Assembly: GCA_025352865.1 (NCBI GenBank)
Contig: JANXSB010000394.1
Location: forward strand, 1 to 18,086
Length of the DNA stretch: 18,086 bases
Source of the DNA: Chthoniobacter sp.
Lineage (GTDB): Bacteria > Verrucomicrobiota > Verrucomicrobiia > Chthoniobacterales > Chthoniobacteraceae
Direction: 5' to 3'
Shown here: positions 1 to 7,865 of the stretch, one piece after another
Layout: every line of letters starts with the position of its first letter
Position numbering within the stretch: position 1 is the stretch's first letter
Made by a program: the position numbers and the translations under genes
Notes under the pieces: model-generated
Databases searched by the model: none
Told to the model about the DNA's origin: nothing
What the model saw: only the letters and a program-made list of their open reading frames with translations

Positions 1-603
1 CTCCGCACCTTCCGGCGGCGCGGCTTTGAGCGCGGCGAGTACATCGGTCACGCGCGGCTGCGCGAGGTTTTCCAAGCGCCAGAAAAGCTGCACCTGTTTC
101 AAAAGCTGGAGCACCGCGCGCTGATACGGCGTCTGCAATTCCGCCTTCACGCCCGACGCCTGCCGCGCCTGCTCCTGGAGCGCGGCGAGCTTCGGCCGGA
201 CCTGCGCGTAGGAGTAGTGCTTTCCGTCCGCATTCTTGGTTTCATCAGGCTCCACGGGCAATTCGAGCGTTTGCTTCAGCTCCAGATTATCGATGCGGAA
301 ATTGGGCCGCGCCTCCGCCGTCTCGGGCTTGAACATGACCTCCGCAAGCCATTCCGACGCAGTCATGATGCGCTGCTTGTCCGGGCCGTTGAGCGCGGTG
401 GAGGAAATCGCCGCGCCCTTTTCGCGAAGCTGGAGCAGCGAGTTGCGCGCGAGCGAATCGAGCGGCTGGAAACGGCCATTCGCCATGACGGGAATGCCGC
501 CAAATTTCTGCCAGTCGAAATCCTTCACCTTCGCAGGCCGCAGCGCGCCAAGCGCGGAGATGGCGAAGACGGTGGTGATGATCCAAGGAAGGATTTTTTT
601 CAT
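1..603 (-). CDS. ccsA: Cytochrome c biogenesis protein CcsA/ResC family, N-terminal part (runs off left edge)
   Basis: The reading frame is open from ATG at 603 to the first base of the window, giving 201 residues with no stop, so this is the N-terminal part of a longer protein. Residues 4-22 form a hydrophobic signal anchor. Residues 35-59 carry the pattern PVMANGRFQPLDSLARN followed by SLLQL, which I recognise from the N-terminal periplasmic extension of long CcsA-type proteins in Verrucomicrobiota, Planctomycetes and Bacteroidetes. In System II, CcsA works with ResB/CcsB to move haem across the membrane and attach it to apocytochromes. The haem-binding WWD region would lie beyond the edge and cannot be checked. 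It sits 103 bases downstream of resB on the same strand, with a palindromic repeat between them. The identification rests on the N-terminal motif plus the resB neighbour. Confidence 0.75.
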   Translation of the reverse strand, partial: MKKILPWIITTVFAISALGALRPAKVKDFDWQKFGGIPVMANGRFQPLDSLARNSLLQLREKGAAISSTALNGPDKQRIMTASEWLAEVMFKPETAEARPNFRIDNLELKQTLELPVEPDETKNADGKHYSYAQVRPKLAALQEQARQASGVKAELQTPYQRAVLQLLKQVQLFWRLENLAQPRVTDVLAALKAAPPEGAE

Positions 604-610
604 AGGAATT

Positions 611-684
611 GGGTCCACGAAAGGCACGAAAGCACACGAAAACAGCAGACCTTTTTCGTGTCCTTTCGTGCCTTTCGTGAACCT
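611..684. repeat. Palindromic intergenic element A (CACGAAA cores)
   Basis: Left arm 611-642 and right arm 653-684 are inverted copies matching at 29 of 32 positions, with a 10-base loop. Each arm holds three CACGAAA cores (left arm at 616, 625 and 635). The element fills most of the gap between resB and ccsA, so in the operon transcript it would fold into a long hairpin between the two coding regions. It has the same design as the elements at 4222-4312 and 9310-9407, but its core sequence differs from theirs. Confidence 0.85.
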
Positions 685-706
685 CCAAGAATGCGGTTCA
701 TGTCAT

Positions 707-1984
707 TCAGTAACCGAAAAGTTTGAGCGTGAATTTGAACAGAAGATAACCCAGCGCCCCGATCTCCAGCAAACGCCCGGCGATTGCGCCCCAGCCGCCT
801 TTGCGGGTACCGCCAAGCCGCTTGCCGAGGAACTTCAAGAGGTGCTGGCGAAACTGAATGTACATGCCCGCCGCCACGATAAAGACGCCCGCGTACGGCG
901 TGAGCCAGCCGGGGTTGCGCACGACTTGCAGCGTGCTCGTGCCGCGCTGCGGGTCGTCCGCGTCGCGGCCCATGCGCGCCTGGTAAAAGGTGAGCCCGGC
1001 GTAGCGCAGCGGGTGGTTCATGTAGATATCCACCTCGCGCGCCTCGCGCGTCGCAGCATCGACGATGCGGACGCGGCTGCGGAAGTTTTTCGGGATGTCC
1101 GTGCCGCGGTAAATCTCGTTACTCGTCTTGAGTAGCGTGATCGCGAACGGTTCGTAATAACGCTGAAAGCGCAGCTCCGCGCGCAGCTTTTGCCCACCCG
1201 CCTCGATCTCCTGCGCGCCCGCGCCGAGCATGCCGAGCCACGGCGTGACGAGCCATGTGCCGAGGCTTTTTCCGTCCTGCAAAATCTCGATGAAAGCGTA
1301 CGGCAGATTGCGCGAATCCATGTCCGTGGTTTCCGCGCGCGGCTCGACGACGAGCTGCGTGCCCGCGCCCTGCGTGGCGACCGCCGGGCCATCGACCATC
1401 GGCCCGCGCCGGCGGATTTGGCAGTTCACGCCATACGTTTTCACGCGCACGGTGAAGGGCAGTTTCTCGTGCCGGATTTCCGCGCCGGGTTTCACCATCG
1501 ACTCGGGAATGACGATGACTTCCTCCTGCCCGCCGCCCGCATCACGCACGAAGGCGAGTTCGTTTTTCAGATGATCTTCGGCGTAGGTCTTCGTCTCGCC
1601 TTCCTTGAAATCTACGTAGCTCTCGACCGCAAATTCCTGCGTCAGCAACTGGCCGAGCAGCAGCAGGATCACGCCGGCGTGCGTGAGGTGGACGCCGAGT
1701 TTGTCCCACCGCCAGACGAAGCGGTGGATGAACGCCGCCGTCAGCCCCGCGAGCAGCGTGAAGCCGATGACGTAGCCGCCGGGAAAAATCGGGACGGTGA
1801 ATTTCCACCCGAAAAGCTGCAGGTGCTGGCCGATGACGATCCAGCTCTCGAACCAGATTTTCTGCGCCTTCCAAAGTCCTTCATCGACCTGCGCGAGCGT
1901 GCCGAAAAAAACGAGCAGCACCGAACAGCCGAGGCAAGCGACGGTGAGCCGCAGCGACGTGAGAAATTTCCACACAGCTCTCAT
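707..1984 (-). CDS. resB: Cytochrome c biogenesis protein ResB (CcsB) family
   Basis: This 425-residue membrane protein is the ResB partner of CcsA in System II cytochrome c maturation, the complex that delivers haem to periplasmic apocytochromes. Three membrane segments lie near the N-terminus (about 11-31, 69-90 and 97-115, the last containing HLTHAGVILLLLG). A large periplasmic domain follows, then two segments near residues 360-376 and 404-421. MNHPLRYAGLTFYQARM at 322-338 matches the conserved ResB signature before the last membrane region. The frame is open further upstream, but ATG at 1984 is chosen because it begins directly at MRAVWKFLTSLRL and overlaps the upstream lipoprotein stop as ATGA (1984-1981), the usual mark of translational coupling. 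The downstream partner is ccsA. Identification is secure at family level. Confidence 0.9.
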   Translation of the reverse strand: MRAVWKFLTSLRLTVACLGCSVLLVFFGTLAQVDEGLWKAQKIWFESWIVIGQHLQLFGWKFTVPIFPGGYVIGFTLLAGLTAAFIHRFVWRWDKLGVHLTHAGVILLLLGQLLTQEFAVESYVDFKEGETKTYAEDHLKNELAFVRDAGGGQEEVIVIPESMVKPGAEIRHEKLPFTVRVKTYGVNCQIRRRGPMVDGPAVATQGAGTQLVVEPRAETTDMDSRNLPYAFIEILQDGKSLGTWLVTPWLGMLGAGAQEIEAGGQKLRAELRFQRYYEPFAITLLKTSNEIYRGTDIPKNFRSRVRIVDAATREAREVDIYMNHPLRYAGLTFYQARMGRDADDPQRGTSTLQVVRNPGWLTPYAGVFIVAAGMYIQFRQHLLKFLGKRLGGTRKGGWGAIAGRLLEIGALGYLLFKFTLKLFGY

Positions 1985-3006
1985 GGCGCGGTTTGCACGA
2001 AGCGGATGAACGCCTCGCGTTCCGCGGTCACGGCGGGGGCGTCGCCCAGGAGTTTGTAAAACCACCAGCGGCCTTCGCGCGGGATGATCGCGCCGAGCAG
2101 CGCGCGCGGATCGTTTTTCAGATCGACGAGGACCGCGCCGGGTGCGGAGTCGAGTGGGGACGTGCAACCTTTCAATCCACTCTCCTCGATCGGTTCCAGT
2201 CCGAGCTGTTTGCGCCAGCGGTTCACATTGGCCAGCGTTCCGCCGCTCTCGCTCGGAAAAACGCTCACGAAGACCTCGGCCTTCGCGCCGTCGCGCGCTG
2301 GCACGGCGAATTTCGCGACCTGCATCTGCCCCGCAGGCAGCGTTTGCCAGCCTTCGGGCACCTTCCATTTGAACTCCGGCGCGGCAGGCGCGCTGTCCGC
2401 GACCTCAGCCGCCGGGGCGCTTCCCGCCTTGATCCGCACGGTTTTCAAAAACTCGATGAATACCGGTTTCTGCGCGGCGACCAGCGCCTCCGGCCCCTGC
2501 AATTTGTAAAACCAGCTCGCCCCGTCGCGATGCGCGAACGCCGTGACGATCCGCACCGTCTGCCCGTCGCGCGTGCCCGTGATTTCAAAAAACTGGCCCT
2601 GCACTCCGCCGATTTCGACCGGCGTGAGCGTGCCCGCGAGTTCGCCTTGCGTGAGCGGTTTCTGGCCCACCTGCTCGCGCCACATATTCACGATCGCCGC
2701 CTCCTGCCCGGCCATGCTGGCGAGCGGCGTGATGTTCACACTGCCCTCGCCGGCGTCCGTCTTGATGCGGAAATTCGCGAGGCTCATCGAGCTCGCGCCC
2801 GCGTCCTGCCAGCCAGGGGGCAGCGTGTAGCTGAGCTGCGGGCGCGCGGCATTTGCGGCGGGCGCGGTCGCATCCGCGGCGGCTTTCGGCGCGGGTTCGG
2901 CGGTTTCTTTGGCGACGGAATAGACGCGGATTTCCTCGCGCTTGCAGCCGCCGAGACAGACGGCGGCGAGAGCAGCGAGGGTGGAGAAATGGGGACGGCG
3001 GATCAT
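1981..3006 (-). CDS. Lipoprotein with duplicated domain, in cytochrome c maturation operon
   Basis: This 341-residue protein starts at ATG 3006. An in-frame ATG 17 codons upstream is rejected because the signal peptide begins at MIRRPHF. Residues 1-20 form a lipoprotein signal ending in LGGC, with Cys21 as the lipidation site, so the mature protein is membrane-anchored and extracytoplasmic. An Ala/Pro-rich linker (about 34-56) precedes two homologous units, about 58-190 and 212-341. Both have LPPGW/VPEGW near the start, NMWREQ/NRWRKQ in the middle and a WFYKL motif followed by F-I-(E/R)-F near the end. The function is unknown. Its ATGA overlap with resB suggests a role connected with cytochrome c maturation or the same envelope compartment. 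I do not recognise a named family with certainty. Confidence 0.8.
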   Translation of the reverse strand: MIRRPHFSTLAALAAVCLGGCKREEIRVYSVAKETAEPAPKAAADATAPAANAARPQLSYTLPPGWQDAGASSMSLANFRIKTDAGEGSVNITPLASMAGQEAAIVNMWREQVGQKPLTQGELAGTLTPVEIGGVQGQFFEITGTRDGQTVRIVTAFAHRDGASWFYKLQGPEALVAAQKPVFIEFLKTVRIKAGSAPAAEVADSAPAAPEFKWKVPEGWQTLPAGQMQVAKFAVPARDGAKAEVFVSVFPSESGGTLANVNRWRKQLGLEPIEESGLKGCTSPLDSAPGAVLVDLKNDPRALLGAIIPREGRWWFYKLLGDAPAVTAEREAFIRFVQTAP

Positions 3007-3025
3007 GCGAAAGGGGTGGAGTGGT

Positions 3026-3040
3026 AGCCGATCATCGGCT
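3026..3040. promoter_or_regulatory. 15-base palindrome upstream of the lipoprotein-resB-ccsA operon (possible operator)
   Basis: AGCCGATCATCGGCT is a perfect palindrome with 7-base arms around one central base, 19 bases before the lipoprotein ATG (3006). The position suits a repressor or activator site. About one such palindrome is expected by chance in a sequence of this length, and I could not define a convincing promoter beside it. Confidence 0.22.
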
Positions 3041-3107
3041 CCTGCGCCAACGGGCATTTCGAGCGCGGAGACAATCCGGCGGCAGCGCGCTTCTTAGCGC
3101 GGCGCAG

Positions 3108-3135
3108 CTCCGGGGAACGCGCGCGCTCCCCGGAG
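3108..3135 (-). terminator. Hairpin directly after the WaaG-like gene
   Basis: CTCCGGGGA (3108-3116) and TCCCCGGAG (3127-3135) form a perfect 9-base-pair stem with a 10-base loop. It begins one base after the glycosyltransferase stop codon (3139-3137), which fits transcript termination or 3'-end protection. No T-tract follows on the minus strand, so it is not a canonical intrinsic terminator. Confidence 0.45.
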
Positions 3136-3136
3136 T

Positions 3137-4213
3137 TCACACACGCGCGCGCCCGGTGATCGCGAGTATCGCGCGCACGTTTTCGGCGATGCTGAATTGC
3201 GCGCCGAGCGCGAGGAGGCGTGGACGGATGGCGGCGCGGCGCGCGGGGTCGCTCCATTTTTCCAGCGCGGCGGCAAGCGCGGCGATGTCGTCGGGTTGCG
3301 CGACGACTTCGCCCTCCACGCCGGGAGCAATGATTTCCGCGAAGCCATTGTATGCCGTGGTGATGACGGGCAGACCAGCGGCCAGCGCTTCGAGGCAGGC
3401 GTTGGAAAACGGCTCGTAGAGCGTGGGCAGGATGAAGGCATCCGCCGCGGCGAGGCAGCGCGGCATGTCCTTCACGGGGCCGAGAAAACGCACGCACTCG
3501 GAGCGCGGCAGCGCGCGTTCATTTCCGCGACCGGCGACGAGCAGCGTAGCGTTTGGGAGGTGCGCGGCGTTCATCGCCTCGATGGCAAAGCGCAGTCCCT
3601 TTCGCTCCCAGCCCGAGCCAGCAAAGAGCACGGCAAAATTCTCGGCGCGCAATCCGAGTTCCCGCCGCGTTTGCTCGCGCGCCTCGGGCGAAACGGCGAA
3701 GGGCGGCACGCCATTGTGGACGACGTGGATGCGCTCGGCGGGGTAGCCGAAGTGCCGCCCGATCTCGGTCTGCACCATGCGCGAATTCGCGATCACCAGC
3801 CGCGCGCCGTCCGGCCCGAAAAGATGCTTTTCCAGCGCAAGCGTCTCGCTGTGCTTGGCGTTGTATTGCCGCAGCCACGGTTTCCAAAACGGCTCGAAGC
3901 GCGCGCGCCGCTGAAGCCATTCGGCATGCACGCCGTCGCCAGCGCGGTAGGCGTCGCAGGTCCAGATGCGTTCGAGGCTGAAAAGGAAATCGCATTCGTC
4001 CCGCGGGTGCAGCGCGGTGAGCGCGTCGGCGAATTTTTTCGGCGAATCGCTGGCGACCTGAACGTGCGCGAACGGCCACGCCACGCGCGGCCACTGCTCG
4101 GTGAAAAGCACACACTCATGCCCCGCCGCGCCCGCCGCCTCGGCGAAGCGCCGCAGGTAAATCTCCGCACCGCCGGTGCGCGCGTAGCCGCGACGGACGA
4201 GGCCGATTTTCAT
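3137..4213 (-). CDS. Glycosyltransferase family 4, WaaG (LPS core glucosyltransferase)-like
   Basis: This 358-residue GT-B glycosyltransferase probably adds a sugar to the LPS core or another surface glycan from a nucleotide-sugar donor at the cytoplasmic face of the inner membrane. The N-terminal MKIGLVRRGYARTGGAEIYL has the GGAE acceptor-side loop. GSGWERKGL (199-207) resembles the donor-binding GxxxxRKG of WaaG. EPFSNACLE (267-275) is the E-X7-E motif of family GT4, followed by GLPVITTAYNGFAEII as in WaaG. It diverges from a heptosyltransferase, which supports LPS core assembly. Element B begins only eight bases upstream of its ATG, so the leader is occupied by one arm of that palindrome. 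The exact sugar and acceptor cannot be told from the sequence. Confidence 0.85.
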   Translation of the reverse strand: MKIGLVRRGYARTGGAEIYLRRFAEAAGAAGHECVLFTEQWPRVAWPFAHVQVASDSPKKFADALTALHPRDECDFLFSLERIWTCDAYRAGDGVHAEWLQRRARFEPFWKPWLRQYNAKHSETLALEKHLFGPDGARLVIANSRMVQTEIGRHFGYPAERIHVVHNGVPPFAVSPEAREQTRRELGLRAENFAVLFAGSGWERKGLRFAIEAMNAAHLPNATLLVAGRGNERALPRSECVRFLGPVKDMPRCLAAADAFILPTLYEPFSNACLEALAAGLPVITTAYNGFAEIIAPGVEGEVVAQPDDIAALAAALEKWSDPARRAAIRPRLLALGAQFSIAENVRAILAITGRARV

Positions 4214-4221
4214 TTGGGCTC

Positions 4222-4312
4222 AGCCACGGATGGACACGGATGAAACACGGATAGGGAGGGGCGAAAGACCGCGCACTTTGAATCCGTGTTTCATCCGTGT
4301 CCATCCGTGGCT
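4222..4312. repeat. Palindromic intergenic element B (CACGGAT cores)
   Basis: Left arm 4222-4252 and right arm 4282-4312 are perfect inverted copies over 31 bases, with a 29-base loop. Each arm holds three CACGGAT cores (left arm at 4225, 4235 and 4246, spaced 10 and 11 bases). It lies in the gap between two divergent glycosyltransferase genes, close to the minus-strand start codon. Confidence 0.92.
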
Positions 4313-4422
4313 TTTCATCGCCTCGTTACCGCCTAGACTGCGCGTCCCTTGGAAATGCCCAAACATCTGCCCCATGCAATCTCCGCGCGAACCGGAGCGG
4401 GTGTGCCGCGCATGGATCGGCC

Positions 4423-5418
4423 ATGAGAATCCTCGCGCTCCAGCTCAAGCGCATCGGCGATCTGGTGCTGACCACGCCGGCGCTCGCGGCGCTGCGCGCG
4501 GCGTGGCCGGAGGCGCACATCGCGCTCGCGGTCGCGCCGGGGTGCGCGGGTCTGCTGGGCGCGGTGCCGTCGGTGAGTGCGGGCGTGGTGCTGGGCAAAG
4601 GGCGCGGCTTTGCGCCGTGGCAGCAGGTGCTCACGGGGGCGTGGGATCTGTGCGTGGATTTCACGGGCACGGATCGCTCGTCGCTGGCGGCGGGGCTTTC
4701 GCGGGCGAAGACGCGGGTCGCATTCGAGTCGGTGAAAAAAAGGAAATTGCGCGCGGTCGCTTTCAACCGCTTCGTCGATTCGCCGGTGCGCGAGCGGCAC
4801 ACGGTGGATCATTATTTTGATCTCGTGGCTGAGGTGATCGGACGCGCTCCAATTCAAGCGGAACCGAGCCTGGCGCTGCCGCCGGCGTCGCAAGCCGAGG
4901 CGGCGCAGCTGACCGGAGGTGGGGAGTTCGCGGTCATTCATCCGGGCACGGCGCGGGCGGAAAAGTACTGGGTGCCGGAGCGATGGGCGGAGGTCATCGC
5001 GCATCTGCGGGAGCGGCACGGGATCGAGTGTGTGCTCACGGGCGGCGCGGATGAATTCGAGCGCGCGCACATTTCTAAAATCCAATCCGCGCTCGCAAAA
5101 CCGGCGCTCGATCTCGCGGGAAAAATCGACCTGCCGACCTTCGCGGCGGTGATCGAGCGGGCGCGCGTTTGCGTGAGCTGCGATACCGGGGCCGTGCATC
5201 TTGCCGCCGCGTCGCGCACGCCGCAGGTCGCGCTCTTCGGGCCGACGAATCCCTTCCACTGGCGTCCGCGCCACGGGAGCGCGCTCGTCCTTTCCGCCGC
5301 GCAGCCGGATGCGCCGCTCACCGATTTCCACCCGCGCATGAAGGGCGCGCCGATGGAGCGCATCTCGACCGCCGCCGTGATCCGTGCTACGGATGCGCTC
5401 CTCGCCCGCACGGGCTGA
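4423..5418 (+). CDS. ADP-heptose:LPS heptosyltransferase family (GT9)
   Basis: This 331-residue GT9 protein transfers heptose, or a related sugar, from an ADP-activated donor to the LPS inner core in the cytoplasm. The N-terminal MRILALQLKRIGDLVLTTPAL is the typical acceptor-side start of WaaC/WaaF-like enzymes. CDTGAVHLAAA (Asp254, His259) followed by TPQVALFGPTNPFHWRP is the conserved donor-site region. An upstream in-frame ATG at 4297 is rejected because it lies inside repeat element B and the family N-terminus begins at 4423. It is followed after six bases by the ABC exporter gene, which is consistent with one LPS-assembly operon. Whether it is heptosyltransferase I, II or another GT9 enzyme is not resolved. 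Confidence 0.88.
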   Translation: MRILALQLKRIGDLVLTTPALAALRAAWPEAHIALAVAPGCAGLLGAVPSVSAGVVLGKGRGFAPWQQVLTGAWDLCVDFTGTDRSSLAAGLSRAKTRVAFESVKKRKLRAVAFNRFVDSPVRERHTVDHYFDLVAEVIGRAPIQAEPSLALPPASQAEAAQLTGGGEFAVIHPGTARAEKYWVPERWAEVIAHLRERHGIECVLTGGADEFERAHISKIQSALAKPALDLAGKIDLPTFAAVIERARVCVSCDTGAVHLAAASRTPQVALFGPTNPFHWRPRHGSALVLSAAQPDAPLTDFHPRMKGAPMERISTAAVIRATDALLARTG

Positions 5419-5424
5419 CCCCGC

Positions 5425-7320
5425 ATGGCCGCAAAAAAAATCTCCCGCAAAGACATCTCGAAGATGTCCTTCCGCGAGTTCATGCGCGTGAGCCGCGAGC
5501 CGTATGTGCGGCTCGCCAGCTACCTGCGGCCGTACCGCGGGCGCTTTCTTTTCGGCGTGCTTTTCGGCGCGCTTTTCGGCGCGGCAAATGGCGCTCTGAT
5601 CCTGCTCATCCGGCAGGTCGTGCCGCTCGTCTTCCCCGACGGCAGCGACCACATGCTCAAGCCGCCGGCGTGGCTGCCGTTTCATTTTGCACCGATCCAG
5701 GCCGGCCACGCCACGCTCTGGCAGGTGGTGCTCATCTGCGCGAGCATCCCGCTGCTCATGGCGGTGCGCGGATTGTTTTCGTACCTCAACGCATACTGCC
5801 TGCTGTGGGTCAGCCAGCGCGTACTCGACGACATCCGGCAGTCGCTCTTCCGGCATCTGCTCGGGCAGTCGCTCGAGTTTTTCAACCGCGCGAAAGCGGG
5901 CGAGCTGGTGCAGACGGTCTTCAACCAGACGCGCGTGGCGCAGGCGGCGCTGACGCAAATCGCGGGCGATCTCGTGAAGCAGCCGATCTCGATTCTCTCG
6001 GCGCTCATCGCGCTTTTCAGCACGGATGCGCGGTTCACGCTTTTGGCGTTCACCGTTTTTCCGCTGTGCCTGCTGCCGGTGCTGCTCGTCGGCCGCAAAG
6101 TGCGCAAGGCGGGCGGGCGCGAGGAGGAGGAAGCGGGCCTGCTCATGGTCGTGATGCACGAGGCGTTCGCGGGCATCCGCGTGGTGAAAACGCACGCGCG
6201 CGAGGACTACGAGGCGGCGCGTTTCGGGCAGGCCAACATGCAGATGATGCGCTTCGCGATGCGCTGGCGGAAGGCGCAGGAAATGGTGACGCCCGCGGTG
6301 GAAACGGTGGCGTCGCTGGGCATCGTGGGCGCGCTCATATACGCGTGGCACTACCAGCTCGGCGTCGGGAAATTCTTCGCGCTGCAAGCCGGTCTCGTGC
6401 TGCTCTACGACCCGGCGAAGACGCTCGGGAAGATCAATATCCTGATGCAGAAATGTCTCGCGGCGACGACGAAGGTTTTCGAGCTGCTCGACCGCCCGCC
6501 CGCCATTTCAGATGCTCCGCAGGCGGCGGCGCTCGGCGAAATCACCGGCCAGATTCGTTTCGAGGGCGTGACTTTCACGTATCCCGGCAAGGACGTGCCG
6601 GCGCTGCGCGGCGTCGATCTCGTCGTCCCGGCGGGATCAACGTGCGCGCTCGTCGGCGCGACTGGCGCGGGAAAGAGCACGCTCTTCTGGCTCATCCAGC
6701 GGCTCTACGAAAGCGAGGCCGGCGCGATCCGCATCGACGGGCACGACATCCGCGCGGTCACGCAGGCGTCGCTCCGGGAGAAGATCGCGATGGTCAATCA
6801 GGACTCGTTTCTTTTTCACGACACGATCGCCGCGAACATCCGCTACGGCCGGCTCGACGCCACGCGCGAGGACATCGAAAACGCCGCGCGGCTCGCGCAC
6901 GCGCACGAGTTCATCATGGCGCAGCAGCACGGCTACGAGACGGTCATCGGCGACAAAGGCTGCAACCTCTCCGGCGGGCAGCAGCAGCGGCTCTGCATCG
7001 CGCGCGCGTTTTTGAAAGACGCGCCGATTCTGCTGCTCGACGAGGCGACGAGCGCGCTGGATTCGGAGACTGAGAAAGGCATCCAGGAGGATCTCGAAAA
7101 ACTCGCCAAAGGCCGCACCGTGCTCGCCATCGCGCACCGCCTTTCCACGATCCAAAAGGCCGATCAGATCGTGGTGCTCGAAAACGGCGCGATCAAGGAA
7201 ACGGGCACGCACGCCGCGCTTTTCGCGCAGAGCGGCTACTACCGGCGGCTCTACGATCTGCAATTCAACCGCCACGACGGCGGAGACGTGCCGCTGGCGG
7301 AACTCGCCGCCGCGTCCTAG
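5425..7320 (+). CDS. ABC exporter, fused membrane and ATPase domains (MsbA-like lipid/LPS flippase family)
   Basis: This 631-residue half-transporter has an N-terminal six-helix membrane domain (about 35-370; the first helix follows RPYRGRF) and a C-terminal ATPase. The ATPase shows Walker A GATGAGKST (411-419), a Q-loop in VNQDSFLF, signature LSGGQQQR (515-522), Walker B ILLLDEA (535-541) and the switch His571 in IAHRLSTI. All catalytic motifs are intact, so it should work as a homodimer. Sequence alone does not separate lipid A flippases from drug exporters of this family. The heptosyltransferase six bases upstream makes lipid A-core or glycolipid export the better guess. Confidence 0.88.
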   Translation: MAAKKISRKDISKMSFREFMRVSREPYVRLASYLRPYRGRFLFGVLFGALFGAANGALILLIRQVVPLVFPDGSDHMLKPPAWLPFHFAPIQAGHATLWQVVLICASIPLLMAVRGLFSYLNAYCLLWVSQRVLDDIRQSLFRHLLGQSLEFFNRAKAGELVQTVFNQTRVAQAALTQIAGDLVKQPISILSALIALFSTDARFTLLAFTVFPLCLLPVLLVGRKVRKAGGREEEEAGLLMVVMHEAFAGIRVVKTHAREDYEAARFGQANMQMMRFAMRWRKAQEMVTPAVETVASLGIVGALIYAWHYQLGVGKFFALQAGLVLLYDPAKTLGKINILMQKCLAATTKVFELLDRPPAISDAPQAAALGEITGQIRFEGVTFTYPGKDVPALRGVDLVVPAGSTCALVGATGAGKSTLFWLIQRLYESEAGAIRIDGHDIRAVTQASLREKIAMVNQDSFLFHDTIAANIRYGRLDATREDIENAARLAHAHEFIMAQQHGYETVIGDKGCNLSGGQQQRLCIARAFLKDAPILLLDEATSALDSETEKGIQEDLEKLAKGRTVLAIAHRLSTIQKADQIVVLENGAIKETGTHAALFAQSGYYRRLYDLQFNRHDGGDVPLAELAAAS

Positions 7321-7332
7321 ATTCCGCGCACC

Positions 7333-7818
7333 TTGAAAACCCGCGCCCTCCTTTTCGCCCTCGCCGTGCTCCCGCTCGTCTCCGCGCGTGCGCAGGGCAC
7401 GATCAAGGCGACGACGCGCATGCGGCCCGACGGCTCGACGGCGACCACGGTCGTCAATCCCGACACGCGCACCTCCGAGGAGACGATCTCCGACCAGAGC
7501 GGAAAGGTGCTGAGCAAAACGATCTTCTATTTGAACGAGCAGAACTTTGCCAAAGGCGCGACGCACCTCGATGGGCAGGGCAAGGTGCGCTACAAGGAGA
7601 CCTACAAATTCGACTACTCGGGGAAGATCATGGAGGCGACGCTCTTTGGCCCGAGGAACGAGCCGCTCGGCCGGCGCGTCTTTGTCTATGAGGGGAAAGC
7701 GCAGCCGACCCGCGTCGAGGACTACGACGCCAGCGGCAACCTCGTGACCGGTGGAAGAAAATCCGGCACGACCCGTGGCGGCCCGCCGGAGATTCGGCGG
7801 GCGGTGCCGGCGCAGTGA
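7333..7818 (+). CDS. Small secreted protein of unknown function (TTG start)
   Basis: This 161-residue protein begins with TTG at 7333. The start is chosen because it gives a complete signal peptide (MKTRALLFALAVLPLVSARA, predicted cut after Ala20). The first in-frame ATG, at 7420, would lose it. The mature part is polar and rich in beta-like stretches with Asp/Gly turns (PDGSTATTVVNPDTRT, FDYSGKIMEATLFGPRN, DYDASGNLV). These loosely resemble the repeats of YD/RHS-like or MORN-like secreted proteins but are too few to assign. It lies 12 bases after the ABC exporter gene, so it may be cotranscribed with it, and just before the lipoprotein peptidase gene. Function unknown. Confidence 0.7.
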   Translation: MKTRALLFALAVLPLVSARAQGTIKATTRMRPDGSTATTVVNPDTRTSEETISDQSGKVLSKTIFYLNEQNFAKGATHLDGQGKVRYKETYKFDYSGKIMEATLFGPRNEPLGRRVFVYEGKAQPTRVEDYDASGNLVTGGRKSGTTRGGPPEIRRAVPAQ

Positions 7819-7825
7819 GGCGTTC

Positions 7826-7854
7826 TTCCATCGACGGTGGCTCGTCTCTAGCTT
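7826..7854 (+). promoter_or_regulatory. Candidate promoter for the lipoprotein metallopeptidase gene
   Basis: TTCCAT (7826-7831) and TAGCTT (7849-7854) are separated by exactly 17 bases. The second hexamer ends 11 bases before the chosen ATG at 7866, which would give a very short leader. Both hexamers match the standard consensus only in part, so this is tentative. Confidence 0.28.
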
Positions 7855-7865
7855 CGCCAGCCCGC

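Noticed and set aside
1985..2368. Extended resB start 128 codons upstream
   Set aside because: The extension lies antisense-phase inside the lipoprotein coding region and would precede the first membrane helix with a basic, non-signal sequence; the ATGA overlap marks the true start.
4333..6387. A 684-codon minus-strand open frame opposite the heptosyltransferase and ABC exporter
   Set aside because: Arg/His-rich translation with no domain; it is the mirror of well-identified GT9 and ABC genes.
5169..7073. A 634-codon plus-strand frame overlapping the ABC exporter in another phase
   Set aside because: Arg/Ala-rich shadow of the exporter gene; the exporter frame has all ATPase motifs.
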